Assembly (NCBI RefSeq): GCF_011386835.1
Contig: NC_088796.1
Coordinates: 34,179,011 to 34,243,010 of the forward strand
From: Chrysemys picta bellii
Lineage: Eukaryota > Chordata > Testudines > Emydidae
DNA length: 64,000 nt
Reading direction: 5' to 3'
Program-made: the position numbers and the translations under genes
Shown here: piece after piece, positions 1-12,959 of the stretch
How positions within the stretch are numbered: the stretch's first letter is position 1
Layout: each line of letters starts with the position of its first letter
The notes under the pieces: model-generated
What the model was told of the DNA's origin: nothing
What the model saw: only the letters and a program-made list of their open reading frames with translations
The model's database searches: none

Positions 1-699
1 GTAAAATAGTTATATATTTTGATTGTCTCCCTCCCCCTTCACATTTTGCTTGAGTCCTTAGGTTGTAAACGCTTTGTAGCAGGGACTTGCTGTGTGTGTT
101 TGTACAGTGCATTGTGAGCATTACTTGAGTACACATAACTCATGACCATAATAATCTAAACTGAGTGCATATTTGAACATTTTACTTAAAATGTTCTAGA
201 AGAATCTATTGCACATATACCAAGTATAATTCTCCCTTAGATATGCAGTCATGCCTGGAAAGCCAACTAATTGCAATCTGAATGATAGGAAGGAGTATCC
301 CAAAGTAGAAAGAACTGCATCAGGGTATTTAAAAGCACAAGCTCTGATGCGTCACGGTTTAGAGATTTTCATCATAGCTCTGTGTTAACCTCCCACCATT
401 CAAAATGATATCAAATGCCCTAAGGGTACAAAGAGCTGTGGGAAGGCAGGTTGAAATTTGTATAAGGAAACCTCTTATCTCCAATTTCTATTTGTATTTG
501 TAACTATTTGCCATTAATTCACAAACTTTAGTATAGTACACAATCAGAAAAGAAATCTGAGTATGCAATTGTTTCCAAAAAAGGCAGTTCTGTTGGTAGT
601 TATGTTCTCTCTGTAAAATAATATGTAACTGATCCAGAAACACTCATTTGGAATGTGCAACATTCTATGTTCTTCTCTCCCCCCTCGTTGGGCTCCGGA
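1..699. other. No gene seen
   Basis: AT-rich sequence; nothing recognised. Confidence 0.5.
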
Positions 700-797
700 G
701 TTGAGCTCGAATGTCTGCGCTGCAGCCTGAGCCCTGCTAGTCCAAGTCAGCTGACATGGGCCAGCCACAGGTATTTCATTGCGGTGTAGACATACTC
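700..797. repeat. Harbinger-like MITE fragment
   Basis: Right-hand piece similar to the end of the element at 3504-3783: shared GGGCCAGCCAC word and GTGTAGACATAC terminus. Confidence 0.55.
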
Positions 798-1337
798 TAA
801 GAAACTTGCAAGGAGATAAAGAATGACTGTAAGTCTTGGAGTTTAAGGGCTGATTGATTCGTTTTAGATCAAGTTGATGGACCGGGCTAATTGGAGGGGA
901 ATAGAAGGCCAGTTAGGGAAAAAATCTGAGACCTCAGGGAGACTGCCCCAAGAGCAGTTGACAGACCCATATAGTTCTTTGCATATTCAAAGCACCATAT
1001 TCAGCAGTGAAAACGAAATCCATCTAACAAAGAAAAATATATTTCAAATAACCAAAGGTTATTACTTCTAAGGCCCTCCTCCTGCAACTGCATGTTTCCC
1101 ACTCATTAATTAACCAAGGATTCTTCCATATAGACACTGCATCTATGCAAGCAAAACTCCCACTGGCTTCGAATGGAGTCCACTCACACATATGCAGTTG
1201 CAGGATCAGGGCCTTTACAGCAATAAGTGCCCCCCCCCCAAAAAAAACCCTTCCATTGATAGAAACAGTTCATTTATATCTACCAATATTTGAAAGATAT
1301 AAATAGATAGGAAAAAGAAGAACATTATGGTCTTTTT

Positions 1338-1379
1338 CCGGATACAGACTAACACGGCTGCTACTCTGAAACCTGTCAT
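1338..1379 (+). repeat. Short dispersed repeat fragment
   Basis: CCGGATACAGACTAACACGG then CTGCTACTCTGAAACCTGTC. A near copy lies at 2075-2110 (CAGACTAACATGGCTACC...). The parent family is not identified. Confidence 0.6.
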
Positions 1380-1689
1380 AAATAGATAGGAAAATTAGTG
1401 GGGGGGAAACTTTCACTGAAATCTCTTGAACTAGGAGAAGTATTAGGATGGGCAGAGAAAATGTTTTCTATATTTTACTGAAAAATAGGAATTCCCCTAA
1501 CTAGAAATCCCTTTCGTGCATCATGAGGGAATTATGGTAGTGTCTGGTTTACTGCAGTTCAGTCCCATCCATCACGTGAGCAGCTGGTGAAAAAGGCCAC
1601 TAATGGCTCCTCACTTCATTTCACGTCACTTTCAATTTGTTTCCTTGTAATTTGATCCTGACTTCATGAAAAGACCTAATGCTGAGGCT

Positions 1690-1905
1690 TGGGAGGTCAC
1701 AATTGCCAGAGGGGATACAAAGTCTTGAAGTCTTTAAATCAGGGCTGGATGTCTTTCTAGAAGCTATACTGTGGCTCAACAAGAAGTTATGACTTGTTCC
1801 AAAAATTATTGGATTAAGTTTCTATGGCCTGTTTTATGCAGGTGATCAGACTAGGTTATCATAATGGTCCCTTCTGGCCATAAAATCTAGAATCTGTTTA
1901 AAAAG
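1690..1905 (+). repeat. CR1 LINE 3'-end fragment
   Basis: TTTAAATCAGGGCTGGATG through TGATCAGACTAGGTTATCAT and AATGGTCCCTTCTGGCC, the CR1 3' end in plus orientation. Confidence 0.85.
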
Positions 1906-2074
1906 ATTTGTGCTTTGACATACAGAACTAACTCTCATTAGTTAACTAAGAGATCATCCCGTGTAAGCACTGCACCTATGCAAGCAAAACTCCCATTGAT
2001 TTCTATTTTAAAGATTCAAAGGTTCTAGCTGTTTCAAGAAACCTTGAGCTTTCTCTTGAAGGTCGCAATTAATT

Positions 2075-2110
2075 CAGACTAACATGGCTACCACTCTGAA
2101 ACCTGTCATC
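2075..2110 (+). repeat. Short dispersed repeat fragment
   Basis: CAGACTAACATGGCTACCAC followed by TCTGAAACCTGTCAT, near copy of 1338-1379. Confidence 0.6.
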
Positions 2111-3503
2111 ATGCAATTAATTCAGTACCTTAAGAACCTTTATAGACACATTCCATCACAAATAAATATCTTCCTTCTTTCACTGTACCGTAAAAGAAAA
2201 GACTTGGAGTGGTCAGGTCTATGGATTGTTCCGAACAGATACAGTAATCTGGTTATCGTATTTCTATCTATAAATAAAATGTGTTCAGTTTGTTAACAGC
2301 ACTTCATGCCCAATTGATAGGGTACTTATCACTTTAAAGAGAGACACAGAGAGAGAGTGCAGCAATAGCATGTGTGCTTTAAACCTTTCACTGTTTGCAC
2401 ACCATCAGTGTAAGCAACTACTTCACAGGAACGCGCCACACAATTAGCAGATCTTTGTGTGACAGGTCATTTTGTCATATAATTGATCCCAAGTTAAATT
2501 TCATTTATACACATTATCTTATATTAAAGCTCCTAGAGGAAATTGCATTCTCTGCTTTGCCAGTGCCATCAATGAGTATTTTGCCTGAGTAAGGAGTTAG
2601 GCTAGCAGGGTATGGCCCAGAGGAAATGCATTTCTGGAGAGGTTGGGAGAGGGTGAATTTCCCTGTGTCACTATTGGTCCCCAGACGGGTCCCCAGCATG
2701 ATATACAGCAGCCCACAGCTGCTCTATATCACATATGGCTGACTCTGGCTTCTCGGGTCATTCCAGCATCTGGAGATCCATGCTCACTGCCCTTTTCACA
2801 TCCACCCCCAATACAGCCCTCTGCCAGAAGAGCACCACTGTAGCAATTGTAATAGGGCCCGGAATCTGGCCTTTAGAGTCTGATCCGGCACAGTACTAAG
2901 CACCCTCAAATTCCACTGGGATGAGGGTGCTCAGGCTTTTGCAGGAGCAACTCCTGGGCAAAAAAATTTGGACAAATAGTTTATTTGCTGAAAAATGCCA
3001 TTTCAGGTTGATTGAAACTATTTGAGAATTCACCCAGTAGTTCCAGCCAAAAAAATTTTCAGGCTCAAGTCACAAAGGGACTTAGGAACCATTCACAAAA
3101 CCACTGGAGGAGGAAGTGTCTTCACTATCCTCTCCCTCTCTCCTGCCTCCATTACACCCTGTGGTCAGAGCACTCACCTGGGATGTGGGAGATCTCGTTC
3201 AAGTTCCCACTCTGATTTTGAGCATGGATTTGACCTTGGGGACTGGTGTCAATGGTGACTTAATATCCAGCAAGACAGGATGTGAATGGACAGTGCACTA
3301 GCCTGCCGCACACTGTGTGGACCCTGCTACGCTACTGCATGCTAAAAGTTTCATAGTGCACTTTGACGTACTATTATTTGAAATGCCAGTTCATCAAAAC
3401 TCACTATGGACTTTTTAGTATGCTGTAGAAGGGTCCACAGAGCAATCTACTGCACAGCAGGCTAGTGCACTGTCCTTTCACACCCTGGCTTGCTGCCCAC
3501 TAT
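2111..3503. other. No gene seen
   Basis: Open frames here are short and unrelated to known domains; no complete repeat identified. Confidence 0.5.
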
Positions 3504-3783
3504 GGGCATGTCTACACTACAATTAAAAACCCACAGCTGGCCCATGACAGCTGACTCAAGCTCACAGATCTTGGGCTAAGGGGCTGTTTAACTGCAGTGT
3601 AGATGTCCGAGTTCTGGCTGGAGCCTGGGCTCTAGGGCCCTGCAAGGTGGGAGGGTCCCAGAACTTGGGCTGCAGCCCAAGCCAAAACATCTGCACCGCA
3701 ATTAAACAGCCTGGGGCCTGAGCCCCACGAGCCCAAATCAAATTGGCCAGCCACGAGTGTCTAATTGCAGTGTAGACATACCT
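3504..3783. mobile_element. Harbinger-like MITE
   Basis: Ends GGCATGTCTACACTAC and GCAGTGTAGACATACC. Internal GGGCTGCAGCCCAAGCC palindrome. Flanking triplet duplication is not clear. Confidence 0.7.
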
Positions 3784-3826
3784 GAAGTCACCATGTAGAC
3801 AAGTCCTGGGTCTCCCATATTGCAGG

Positions 3827-4003
3827 CAGGGCCAATGAGAGGAGGGGGGAAGCTGGTACAAATTACCAGGGCCCGATGGTCCAGAAGGGGGCCCGGGGCC
3901 TGGCTTCCCCCCCTCTCGTCGGCCCTGTTTAGCTGGTCCGCCCTTGCTGGGGGGCCCAAAAAAAAATTTTCACCAGGGCCCGAACCCACTCTCGGTGGCC
4001 CTG
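3827..4003. mobile_element. Non-autonomous hAT element
   Basis: Ends CAGGGCCAATGAGAG and CTCTCGGTGGCCCTG with perfect 8-bp TSD ATTGCAGG (3819-3826, 4004-4011). Internal GGGCCCGATGGTCC and GGGGGCCC words. Confidence 0.88.
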
Positions 4004-4011
4004 ATTGCAGG

Positions 4012-5159
4012 GAAGTGCCCTAATGGGTTATTGGGTTGTCAGAGGTGTGTCTCTCTCAATCTTTCCTGTTGAAGCTATTCCACTTTGGATAAATAATTAG
4101 CTAATCCATTGGAGCAGACATTAGAATGTGAGTATCTAGGTGAGTCCCCAAACCACCAGGCTACAGAGTCATTCTTGCTTTGTTTCTCAGGCTCAATAAA
4201 CCACCACCTCTTTCTCGGGCCATTTTGTAAATGGCTTTTCCAAATTTCTTTTGCTTTTAGTAAAAATAAAAGGTTAAAAATGCCTGAAATCTAAAGGAAA
4301 CATTTTGTCCAACCTATTTTTCTCCCCTTTCTTCACTGAGGAAACCAAAACATGTTTGCTTCAGGTTAATCGAATTTTTTTCTCCAGTTTGGCCAGGAAG
4401 CCAAAAAATTATTTGCACAGCTCTACTGATGGTGCAATTGTATAGTATGATTATATGTATTGTACATGATTGTTCTCTCCATTACATTTTATTCCTGAAT
4501 TAAAAGTTCAACAACAACAACCAAGAGGAAATGGGGGCAGACTTTGGCCCAGGAATATATAAAATAAAGGCTAGATTCTGACGTGGTGTAATTAGTGGAG
4601 CTACAACACTAGGGGAGAACTTGGTCAATTGTGTTGCTACTAAGAGCCTGTTCTCCAGGCAACATTGCTGAGGTTCTTCCAACGCCAGAATCTATTGGTG
4701 GGCTGGTTTTAGAGTAACAGCACACAGGACTGCAATTTTTGAATTGCAGTCAGAGTTTTCTATTCTGTTTTGTGCACACCCACCCTTGTCCTACAGATTG
4801 ACTACCTGTGGAATGTGTGCTGTACTTTATTCTGCTACATGTGACAGAATATATGGTGAGAAAGGAATGCCTTTCCACTTCACTTTTATGGATATTTGCC
4901 TTCACTGATTGCTTAAATGGAGCACTGAGGACTATGGAACATTGATTTCAAAGTTCAAAGGAACTGGTCCCACTTATGCCACGTCTGTTTCTTACAGTAG
5001 CTGTGTTAATTTCATGAAAATATTTTATGATCACAGCAGCTATCACCTTCTTTAATCCTGGTGAGAGAAAGACAAATGATCCTACAGTCAAGGTCCCCTC
5101 CTCCTCTTCTTCCTCCTCTCGATGGAGGGGTGAATTTGGGAAAGTCATGTCCTCCCAAT
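4012..5159. other. No gene seen between two hAT elements
   Basis: Unassigned sequence with no coding signal. Confidence 0.5.
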
Positions 5160-5167
5160 TTATAGAT

Positions 5168-5378
5168 CAGGATTTCTCAGACTTTTATTTGCTGGGACCC
5201 CCTTTGAAAATATTTCAGGCTATGATGACCCCCCTCCATACCATGCCACCTTTACTTCTGCATTGCTGCTGGTGGCAGCACTGCCTTCAGCCAGCAGCCA
5301 CCATTCTTGTGACCCCCGCCCCCACAGTAATCTTGTGACCCCCCTTTTGGGTCGATACCTCCAGTTTGAGAACCACTG
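5168..5378. mobile_element. Non-autonomous hAT element
   Basis: Ends CAGGATTTCTCAGACT and AGTTTGAGAACCACTG with perfect 8-bp TSD TTATAGAT (5160-5167, 5379-5386). Confidence 0.9.
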
Positions 5379-5386
5379 TTATAGAT

Positions 5387-7617
5387 CATAACAGGAAGAA
5401 CAGGCACCATGGCGAAATAAGTGGCATTTTTCATGCTGGATTTAGTTTTAGATATTAATTAATAGCATTCATTTGCTGTGTTAATTACTGTTATGAACAG
5501 ATTTTTATAGGAACCAGAAACAGAGGAAGGACAGAATGAGGAGGACAGGAATGAGAAACAGAAAGAAACTTAGATCCATATCATATATTTCAAAAATAAC
5601 AGGCCAATTTATCTAAAGTTGAGCACCTTTCAATCAGATGGAAAGTTACAAGTTAGAACATTCTGGTCATGAAAAACTGGCAAGCTTCAAAAAAGCCATC
5701 TACGTGAGTTAGTGAATTCTGAATTTTCTTCCCTGTTGTCACATACTATAGTCAGTTTGCCCCAGGAATGTGTAACAATATGGACTGGCTTTAAGAGAGA
5801 TGTTTGCAGACAAACTCTCTCTAATCCAATCAATGTGTTGCTTTGATGTTAGAAATCCCTTCCAAAACCAGTCTGAATTGAACAGCAATAGGGCCACACT
5901 AATCCCAGATATAATGCCATTGACATCCACAAATTTTTGCAGATCAAGACCATAGTAGATATTTTCTTGCAGTATGTTATCTAAAAGCAAACCAAGCCTC
6001 CCATGTATGTATACATTCTAGGATTCATTTAAAGTTAGCAATCCCAGACAGTAATTCAAATAACTTTAAGCAACGGAGTTACCTGTTGACCTTCAGCAAG
6101 GGTGGATGTTTTGGTATGTTTCCTTTTATCATATCTTTTGCAATTAGAATTTCATACAATAATGGACTACAGAAATGCAAAACAAAATCAAACCCTTCCA
6201 ACCCTTGACTCTTGCCAACAGTTCCATGGAATCTGTTCCCAGCACAAGTGGTCAGGGGATTTACGCTTCTAACCACAGTTTCCTTGCAACATGACATGCC
6301 CCTTTAATGGCATGTGGTGCACAATAATTCTTCTAAACCAGTCTATAGCCTGGGTAAAGATTATTGCTTGCTTTCTCTTTCTTATACTACATACAAGTGC
6401 ATTCTTCTCCTGACATATTGGTGGACCTCCCATTTGTCTCTAACTTTTTCTGCTTTCATTCAGTTTGCCATGATGACAAGTAACCCTGCTATACTTCTGT
6501 GGTTACTGGGTATTGTCTCCCTGCGCTGTTTCTTCTTTGTCTTTTTATTTTACTATTGTATCTTTGAAGAGAATTGAATACTTTTTTTAAAAAATTAGTG
6601 GTGATGCTTCTATTTTTCTTTTGCATGCTGCTTTGTCTCCCGTCCTTGGGTTTTACTTAAGAGCTTTCACTTGCTGTTGTATTCACTCCTAATTCTAGCC
6701 CTTGTGTATTACTGTAATGCAAACATAATTGACAAATATCCATTATGAAATTATGACCCACTTGCTAATTTGTACTATACTGAATGTTAGCAAAATACCC
6801 CTTATTTACACAGGTATGTTTGCTTTTAGATAAAGCAGACTTGGACGTGTTTCATTTAAACATGGTGATTTGATTAGATTATGAACTAGTTTAGAAAAGC
6901 ATTTGCTATTGTAAGACTGTCAGTTCACTCACTCCTGCCACACCATACTGAAAGACTGGGAGAAGCAGCACATTGTGAGATGTAGGGCCTGCTTCTTCTC
7001 TTACTGACGTTGGCATAGAAAATGAGTGTCTGTCCAGGCCCACCAATGGGGGGGAGGGAGGGAAAGGGAGAAATTCCTTGGGGGCCTGGGTGATTTTAAA
7101 AGTGCACAGGGACCCCCATCTGCTGCCGCTGCTGCTGGGAACCCCGGGCCCTTTTAAATCGCCCAGGCAGGCCACAGGGCTCCTAGGTGAGCGTGGGGTG
7201 GTACCAGCGGCGGTGAAGGCAGCTGGGTGGGCATGTGGAAGCCCTGGCTGTGCCGGAAGAGCGCGCCCAGCAGTGCAGCCGGCAGCTCACCGGGCCCATT
7301 GACTGTTCTGCCCTAGGGCTCGGAATTGCTGTCGGCGGGCCTGAGTCCGTCAAAGTCAATGGAGTTTCAGACTTGTAAATTCAATGCAAGCAAGAGGACA
7401 ATTAGACTCCTAATGTGGTAGCAAATGGGAGGGGAGACTCACTCTCCAAAACAGTAGAGACTTGGGCTGATGATCAGAGAGTATAAAGAGTCTACAAGAC
7501 TTAATAACAGTTCTAAGCATCTCTTTAGCTAATCCTTCTGGTTGGCAACAACAGCTCAGATCTAATATACATATTTTTGCTTTTGCTTGTGTTATTAAAG
7601 TAATCCTGAAGAGCTAG

Positions 7618-7620
<3 letters not shown>
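5387..7620. other. No gene seen
   Basis: Mostly AT-rich. A GC-rich patch at about 7035-7315 with CAGGCCCACCAATGGG and GGGCCCATTG near its ends could be another decayed hAT element, but no duplication was found. Confidence 0.45.

Positions 7621-7675
<55 letters not shown>
7621..7675. repeat. (GT)n microsatellite
   Basis: About 27 uninterrupted GT units. Confidence 0.98.
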
Positions 7676-7676
<1 letters not shown>

Positions 7677-9230
7677 ATGCACATGCACTTGTACAGAATG
7701 GAGGAGAAAGGGGGGCTAATGACATTAAGCAAGAGTAGAGTTTTGCTGAATCAGATCCAAATTTCCCAACATTCAGGTGGTTCAGAGTCGCTGTCCTTTA
7801 ACAGGTGCATCTATAAGTGCAATAGTATTGAAATGACGCATTTGTCTTATTTTTAGGCTGGCTCTCATGGCACTGAAGGTAACTGTCAGTCATCCTGCGT
7901 GTTTGCATCTCTCTGCTGAAAACATTCACTGGATACTTAGGTACTTTTCTTTTCTTATCACAGCCCCCATCCCGGTGTTTAGCTCACTCATACAACAATC
8001 ATTTTCTGGCAATGCCTTATGATTGCACTAACGTGGCCAGTAGGCAATGTCACTATAAATTAAACACACTGGGCCAGATTCTCCAGTTCACTAAGGCCCC
8101 TTTGCTCCATGTAAGTGGCATAAAGTGGCTTTAAAGCAACCAGACATGGCCAGTGGAGAATTCTCTGCTGGAGGTGGCTCTGCTTTTTCCTGTAGAGCTA
8201 TCCCCCTCGCATGGTACATTGTATGGGAGTGGGGTGGGTGGAATAGGGAGCAGAGGAGGCATGGAAGAGCTTAGCTCTGTTACACCCAATTTTCCACTAT
8301 AAATCAGAACTGTTCCTGTGCAGCTGTAGCTTGTGCTAAGGCTAGGTGGCTGAGGCTCAGAGAGCCGCACTAACTGCCCAAAACCCCCTTTCTACACTTC
8401 ATACAAGTGGAGCTCAGGAAGAGTGGAGAATCTGCCTCAATGGGCCTAACTCTGATCTCATTAATATCAGTGTAACTCAATGGACTTAGGTGGAGTTATT
8501 CCTGATTTATATCAGTGACAGTGAGATTAGAATTAAATATAGCTATCTCCAACAACGTAAGGAACTTGTTTTATCAATATAGCACCAAAAACCTGTCAGA
8601 GTACCAGAAGCCCAGGCCCCCAGTTAGGATGTTCTGCCACCAGCCATTGAGAGTTTAACCCAGCAGCTGGCAGTAGACCTATGTGAAGGGACAGGCCCTC
8701 ACCCTGGTATAGAGGAGGCTAACTAGCTCCTCTGGGCCTGTTCCATGCTAAGGAGATGCACCTGCAAAGCTTCTTCAGGTAAGAAGGGGAGGAGTTTAAA
8801 AGGGATGAACAGGAAGAAGGCCGCTCCACCCAGAGATGGCTGGTAACAGAGGTCTTCCGTCTCAGAAGACAGCTCTGAGACACACTGCTCCCGAAGCCAT
8901 CTTGACTGACAGTAAAGCAATACACCATGGGAAGTGAGGTAGAAAGTAAACCCCATGAAGGGGCAATAAACGCTGAGCGACTGAGCCCTTAGAGTTGACT
9001 CACTAGGGGCTGCCTGAGAGGCTGGTCCTTCTTCCAGCCAGATCCTTCTCTCTTGCAAGGGGAAAGGAAGAAAAGGAGTCTGCCCCCTGCTTGTGGTTGC
9101 CAACTGGGGGAGAAGAGAGTATAGTGATGGTCAGTGGGACCTGGGGAGTCCAGGGAGCCTTGTCCCCCGCACAACCTGATCCAAAGCTCACTATAGTCAA
9201 TGAGAGTCTTTCTATTGAGTTAAATGGGCA
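7676..9230. other. No gene seen
   Basis: Old repeat words at 8055-8120 and 8440-8535. 8580-9180 is GC-richer and repeat-like but unassigned. Confidence 0.45.
8440..8535. repeat. Old dispersed repeat
   Basis: TAACTCTGATCTCATTAATA, CAGTGTAACTCAATGGACTT and GGAGTTATTCCTGATTTATA. Related words occur at about 1080-1215, 1920-2010, 20100-20190, 42335-42420 and 56545-56700, usually around CAATGGGAGTTTT-like sequence. Family not identified. Confidence 0.4.
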
Positions 9231-9491
9231 TTAGACTGAGCCCAATATGAGCAAAGTAAGAGGAATATTATAGAACTTAGACAGGGACCCATCACCAGAG
9301 GATTGCCAAGTTATTAATGTTCTAATTGCTTGTTTGATTTCCTCAGTAGTCACTGTTGTATTAAATAGTTCATAATTCTCATGCTTGACCTTGAATAGCA
9401 GGAGTTTGTTAAAGAATTTGTGCACTAGAGTAGAACTTGCTAACTTGCACAAATAATTGGGAGAACCATTGAAAAGTGTTAAGCTCTCCAA
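9231..9491 (-). repeat. L1/Tx1-like LINE reverse-transcriptase fragment
   Basis: The minus strand reads VTTEEIKQAIRTLITWQSSG then DGSLSKFYN, resembling the L1/Tx1-clade block of the form ITxxEIxxAIxxL...KSPGPDGxxxEFY just before the reverse transcriptase palm. Short and isolated, so moderate support only. Confidence 0.45.
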
Positions 9492-11256
9492 ATTTCCTCA
9501 CTGGCCATTTGATTGTTACATCCATATGTTGCACACTGGCTTAAATTAGATTATAAACTCTTCAGGGCAAAGACTTAAACTATGTATAGCACTGAGTACA
9601 ATGGGACTCAGATTTGACTAGTGTCTCTGGGCACTTTTGACATATAACCAACATAATAATTGGCTGGGAAGCAAGCAGACTTTTTTTAAAAAGTAAAGAT
9701 AATACATTGTGAAATGTACTTTATTTGGAAAGCATTATTTAGTCTGAATTATAGATGTTTCACAGTAGGCCAGTAAAAGGTCATTAGTATATTTTCCAGG
9801 GATGAGTTGGAGACGACTTAGGAGCTCTCTGTTAAAATTCAGTCACTATACTGAATGGGAGTGGGGTGTGGAATGATTTCCACGACAATCACCTCCACTC
9901 TCCTACTTTCAGATGTCATTGCATATTATTTCTTATAGAAGAGAGAGACTAATAATTACTTTGACCTTTGCGTTGGATAGTGAGATATAGCCACGTTGGG
10001 TATCATGACAGTCATAACATCCTGTTTTATACCCAGGGCATGGCTGTCAAGAAAAAGTACTAAAACTAAAAAGTCTCACTCTTCAGCATGAAAACGAGTC
10101 AATTTATTATATTCTGTTATGCTCTTAGATCCTGTTACTGTGATTACCTGATTCAATTTGTGCAAGTAAAGATCTATCACTCAGTTATTTTATTGGAACA
10201 TCTCACCACGGTAATTGAACTCTGCCTAAGAGTAAGAATGGCAATAATTATATCCCTTCCTTCCGTGATGGAAAAGGTGAGTGTAGGGTTTTTGTTGGTT
10301 TTTAACTCTTCTGAGGGTATTGTTGCAGGGAAGCTTGGGCGAGGAGGTGGGTTTTGCATTTTATTCTGAATGCTATGAGGGAAGTGATCATTCTCATTTG
10401 CCTACTGATTCCACAGTCTGGGTTTGCCTCATATGAAGGTTCTGTTGCTAAAGGTCATAAGCCTCCTTTATTGTGGACAGTTCTTTGCTCTAGTGGAATG
10501 AAGCTGGTCATGAGAGGGCATAGTCCTGGAGAGAGAGAGGAACAGTCTCTCAGATAGGGAAAACCAGTTCAATGCAGGGCTTTGAAAATCAGGACACAGA
10601 CCTTGCAATGGACTTTGCATTCAATGGGAAGCCTGTGCAGAGAGAAATTCCCCTGTTCTGTTCATTCCCTCTGAAGCTTCTGGCACTGACCACTGTCAGA
10701 AGACAAGGTACTGGGCAAGATGAACCACTCATGGCCACTTGTGTTTTTATGTTCTTACATTAATAAGATTTGTTCCTGGAGCCCCGTGCCACTGACCGGG
10801 TGAACCGCTGTGTTCTGCACAAGCTGGCACTTTCAGGGAACTGCAGTAGTTGAGCCTAGATGTTAAAAAGACTTGGCCAGATCTGAGTTTGATGGGACTG
10901 GGCACAACCTCCTAACTAGCTGCAGATTCAAGTGGATTTTTTTGCCGCCATGCCTATTGGGTTTTCAAGGGCAGTATAAAGTCTAGGAGGACCACGAAAC
11001 TGCAGGCTAGTTTAACAATCTTCTGGCAGATGTTGACAATGGATGAAGCTGGTTATGGAGGATGAGAGTTCTTCTCTTTTCCCGCTAGCACCATGTCAGT
11101 GATGAAGCTGATCCTTTTAAGATCTCCTTGTTTTAAATTTGGCTAGCTATTTGATTATTATGACAGATATGGCAATTTCTTGCAATATCCTCATAAAACC
11201 TTATTGAATTAATTTTAAATAGCATTGGAGTCAATTGTATTAAAAATGCAAAGTTT
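9492..11256. other. No gene seen apart from a CR1 fragment
   Basis: Old tail-type repeat near 9545-9620. 10770-11100 looks like another decayed interspersed repeat, family unknown. Confidence 0.45.
10655..10765 (+). repeat. CR1 LINE 3'-end fragment
   Basis: TGTTCATTCCCTCTGAAGC, CTGGCACTGACCACTGTCAG and GGTACTGGGCAAGATGAACC match the tail of the copy at 23385-24865. Confidence 0.75.
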
Positions 11257-11263
11257 ATGGTAT

Positions 11264-11994
11264 TACTGTGGAATTGTATGGAATTTCCATAGGGGGAGAC
11301 ATGACCAATATAAACAGAACTGTTCTGAGCTTCAAAGGACTATCTGAAAAAATGTTCCAGACAAGAATGAATTTATGGGACAAACAATGTTAGGTGGGTT
11401 TCTCAGGAAATCTGTAGGGGGAGGTGTAGGCAAAAGTGCCCCCTCCAATTATGCAAGAACTCAGCCTTTTGACACTTCACCCCGAGGAGTGAACCTTTGT
11501 CTGCTGTTTACCTGGTCCTAAGATCAAAGTCACAAATTGTATAAAGGAGTGACTCGTAGAGTCACAAGGCTTCTTGTTCTGAACAAAAGTGATTATGAAC
11601 TTGTACCCACAGAAAACCCCTTGGTGAGGTTGAAGGACTGACTCCTACCAGAGCCCTTGTTGGAGTTGTGGGTGATCTCTGGTAAGCTTATTATAATTTC
11701 ACCTTAAAAATAAATCTGCTTGCTTAGGAAGGGCTGTGTGGTAACTTAACTGTGAGTAATTACACTGTTTATAGCCTCTGAGGAGAAAGCAAAACAGGCT
11801 TGCTTAGGAAGACTGACTTGCTTGGGAATTTACAGAGTAGACAGGGAACTGTGCAGCCTGGAAAAATCCCAGTCAGAAGGAGAGAGAGATGGGTCTCGAC
11901 ATAAAAAAAGTGAAGGTTGAAGAGCCCCGAGCCTAGGGAACCTTTGCTGGACTGCAGACAGGGAATACAGGGGAAGTTGCCCTGAACTGTGACA
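11264..11994 (+). mobile_element. LTR-like insertion with 7-bp duplication
   Basis: Block between direct repeats ATGGTAT (11257-11263, 11995-12001), ending CTGTGACA. Plus-strand order GTATAAAGGA (TATA-like, about 11539) then AATAAA (about 11707) is what an LTR would show. No coding sequence. The duplication is longer than usual for LTR elements, so the class is uncertain. Confidence 0.45.
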
Positions 11995-12001
11995 ATGGTA
12001 T

Positions 12002-12647
12002 CAAACAAAAATATAGAGCAATTCTGCTATTTGAATTTAGTCTTCCTTTGAACTTTTATAGGTGTTTATATTACATCCAGGAAGAAAAGTAAATACAAAA
12101 GACATGAACTTTATTTAATAACTTCATGCATTCCAGAACCTGCAATTTAAACTTCAGCACTTTGATTAAGCATACATCTATTGTTGAAACATCATTCAAA
12201 TACATTCATAAGCTTTCAGGACTTATGTTGTAATTGTTGACTGAAAACAGTGTAACAATCTACTCTAGGTGGTTCTCTGGTACAGTAAACAGGTTAATCT
12301 TGTCTGAATTTCTCTTTTATATAGAAAGAGTTTAAGGCTCTACCCTGATTTTTTTATTGCTTTAAATAAACAGCTATGAAATGTTCAATAAATTGTAAGG
12401 AATATTTTTGATTAAGTGTAATTTAAACATGCCTAACCTATCATTTTAATCAAAGTTTATGATTTACGTAACCTTAAAGTGATCATGAATAGAATATCTT
12501 AGCAAATCCATGACTGCCTAGGACTTTACAATTATCACTCTTCTGCACACTATGACCATTCAGAATGACATGATGGTAGTGGGGATTGAAGACAGAGCCT
12601 CCTGCATCCCTCCCACCTGTGCTAGAGGAAATGACACTACACTTGCA
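12002..12647. other. No gene seen
   Basis: AT-rich unique-looking sequence. Confidence 0.5.
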
Positions 12648-12959
12648 TGGCTACACTTGCAGATGTAGAGCGCTGTGAGTTAAACCAGCCTTCGTAGAGT
12701 GCAGTAGGGAAAGCGCTGCAGTCTGTCCACACTGATAGCTTCAAGCGCACTGGTGTGGCCACATTTGCGGCACTTGCAGCAGCATTGGGAGCAGTGCATT
12801 ATGGGCAGCTATCCAAGGTCTGTTTTCCTCCCCAGCTTTCTTCCTTCTGAGCTGGATTGCTCCCTTTACAACCCTGTCTCCAGTTGGAGCATGCTCTGCA
12901 GGGCTGGAGGTGTGAGGCTATCAGGGCCTAGTACAGGCCTTTAACCCCTTCCAGCCCAG
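12648..12959 (+). repeat. Harbinger transposon 5'-end fragment
   Basis: Contains GGCTACACTTGCAGATGTAG and GCAGCATTGGGAGCAGTGCA followed by TTATGGGCAGCTATCC, resembling the GC-rich 5' ends of other Harbinger copies in this window. Boundaries approximate. Confidence 0.5.

Noticed and set aside
7525..7856. Open frames through the GT repeat
   Set aside because: Alternating Cys-Val or Thr-His translations of a dinucleotide repeat; not coding.
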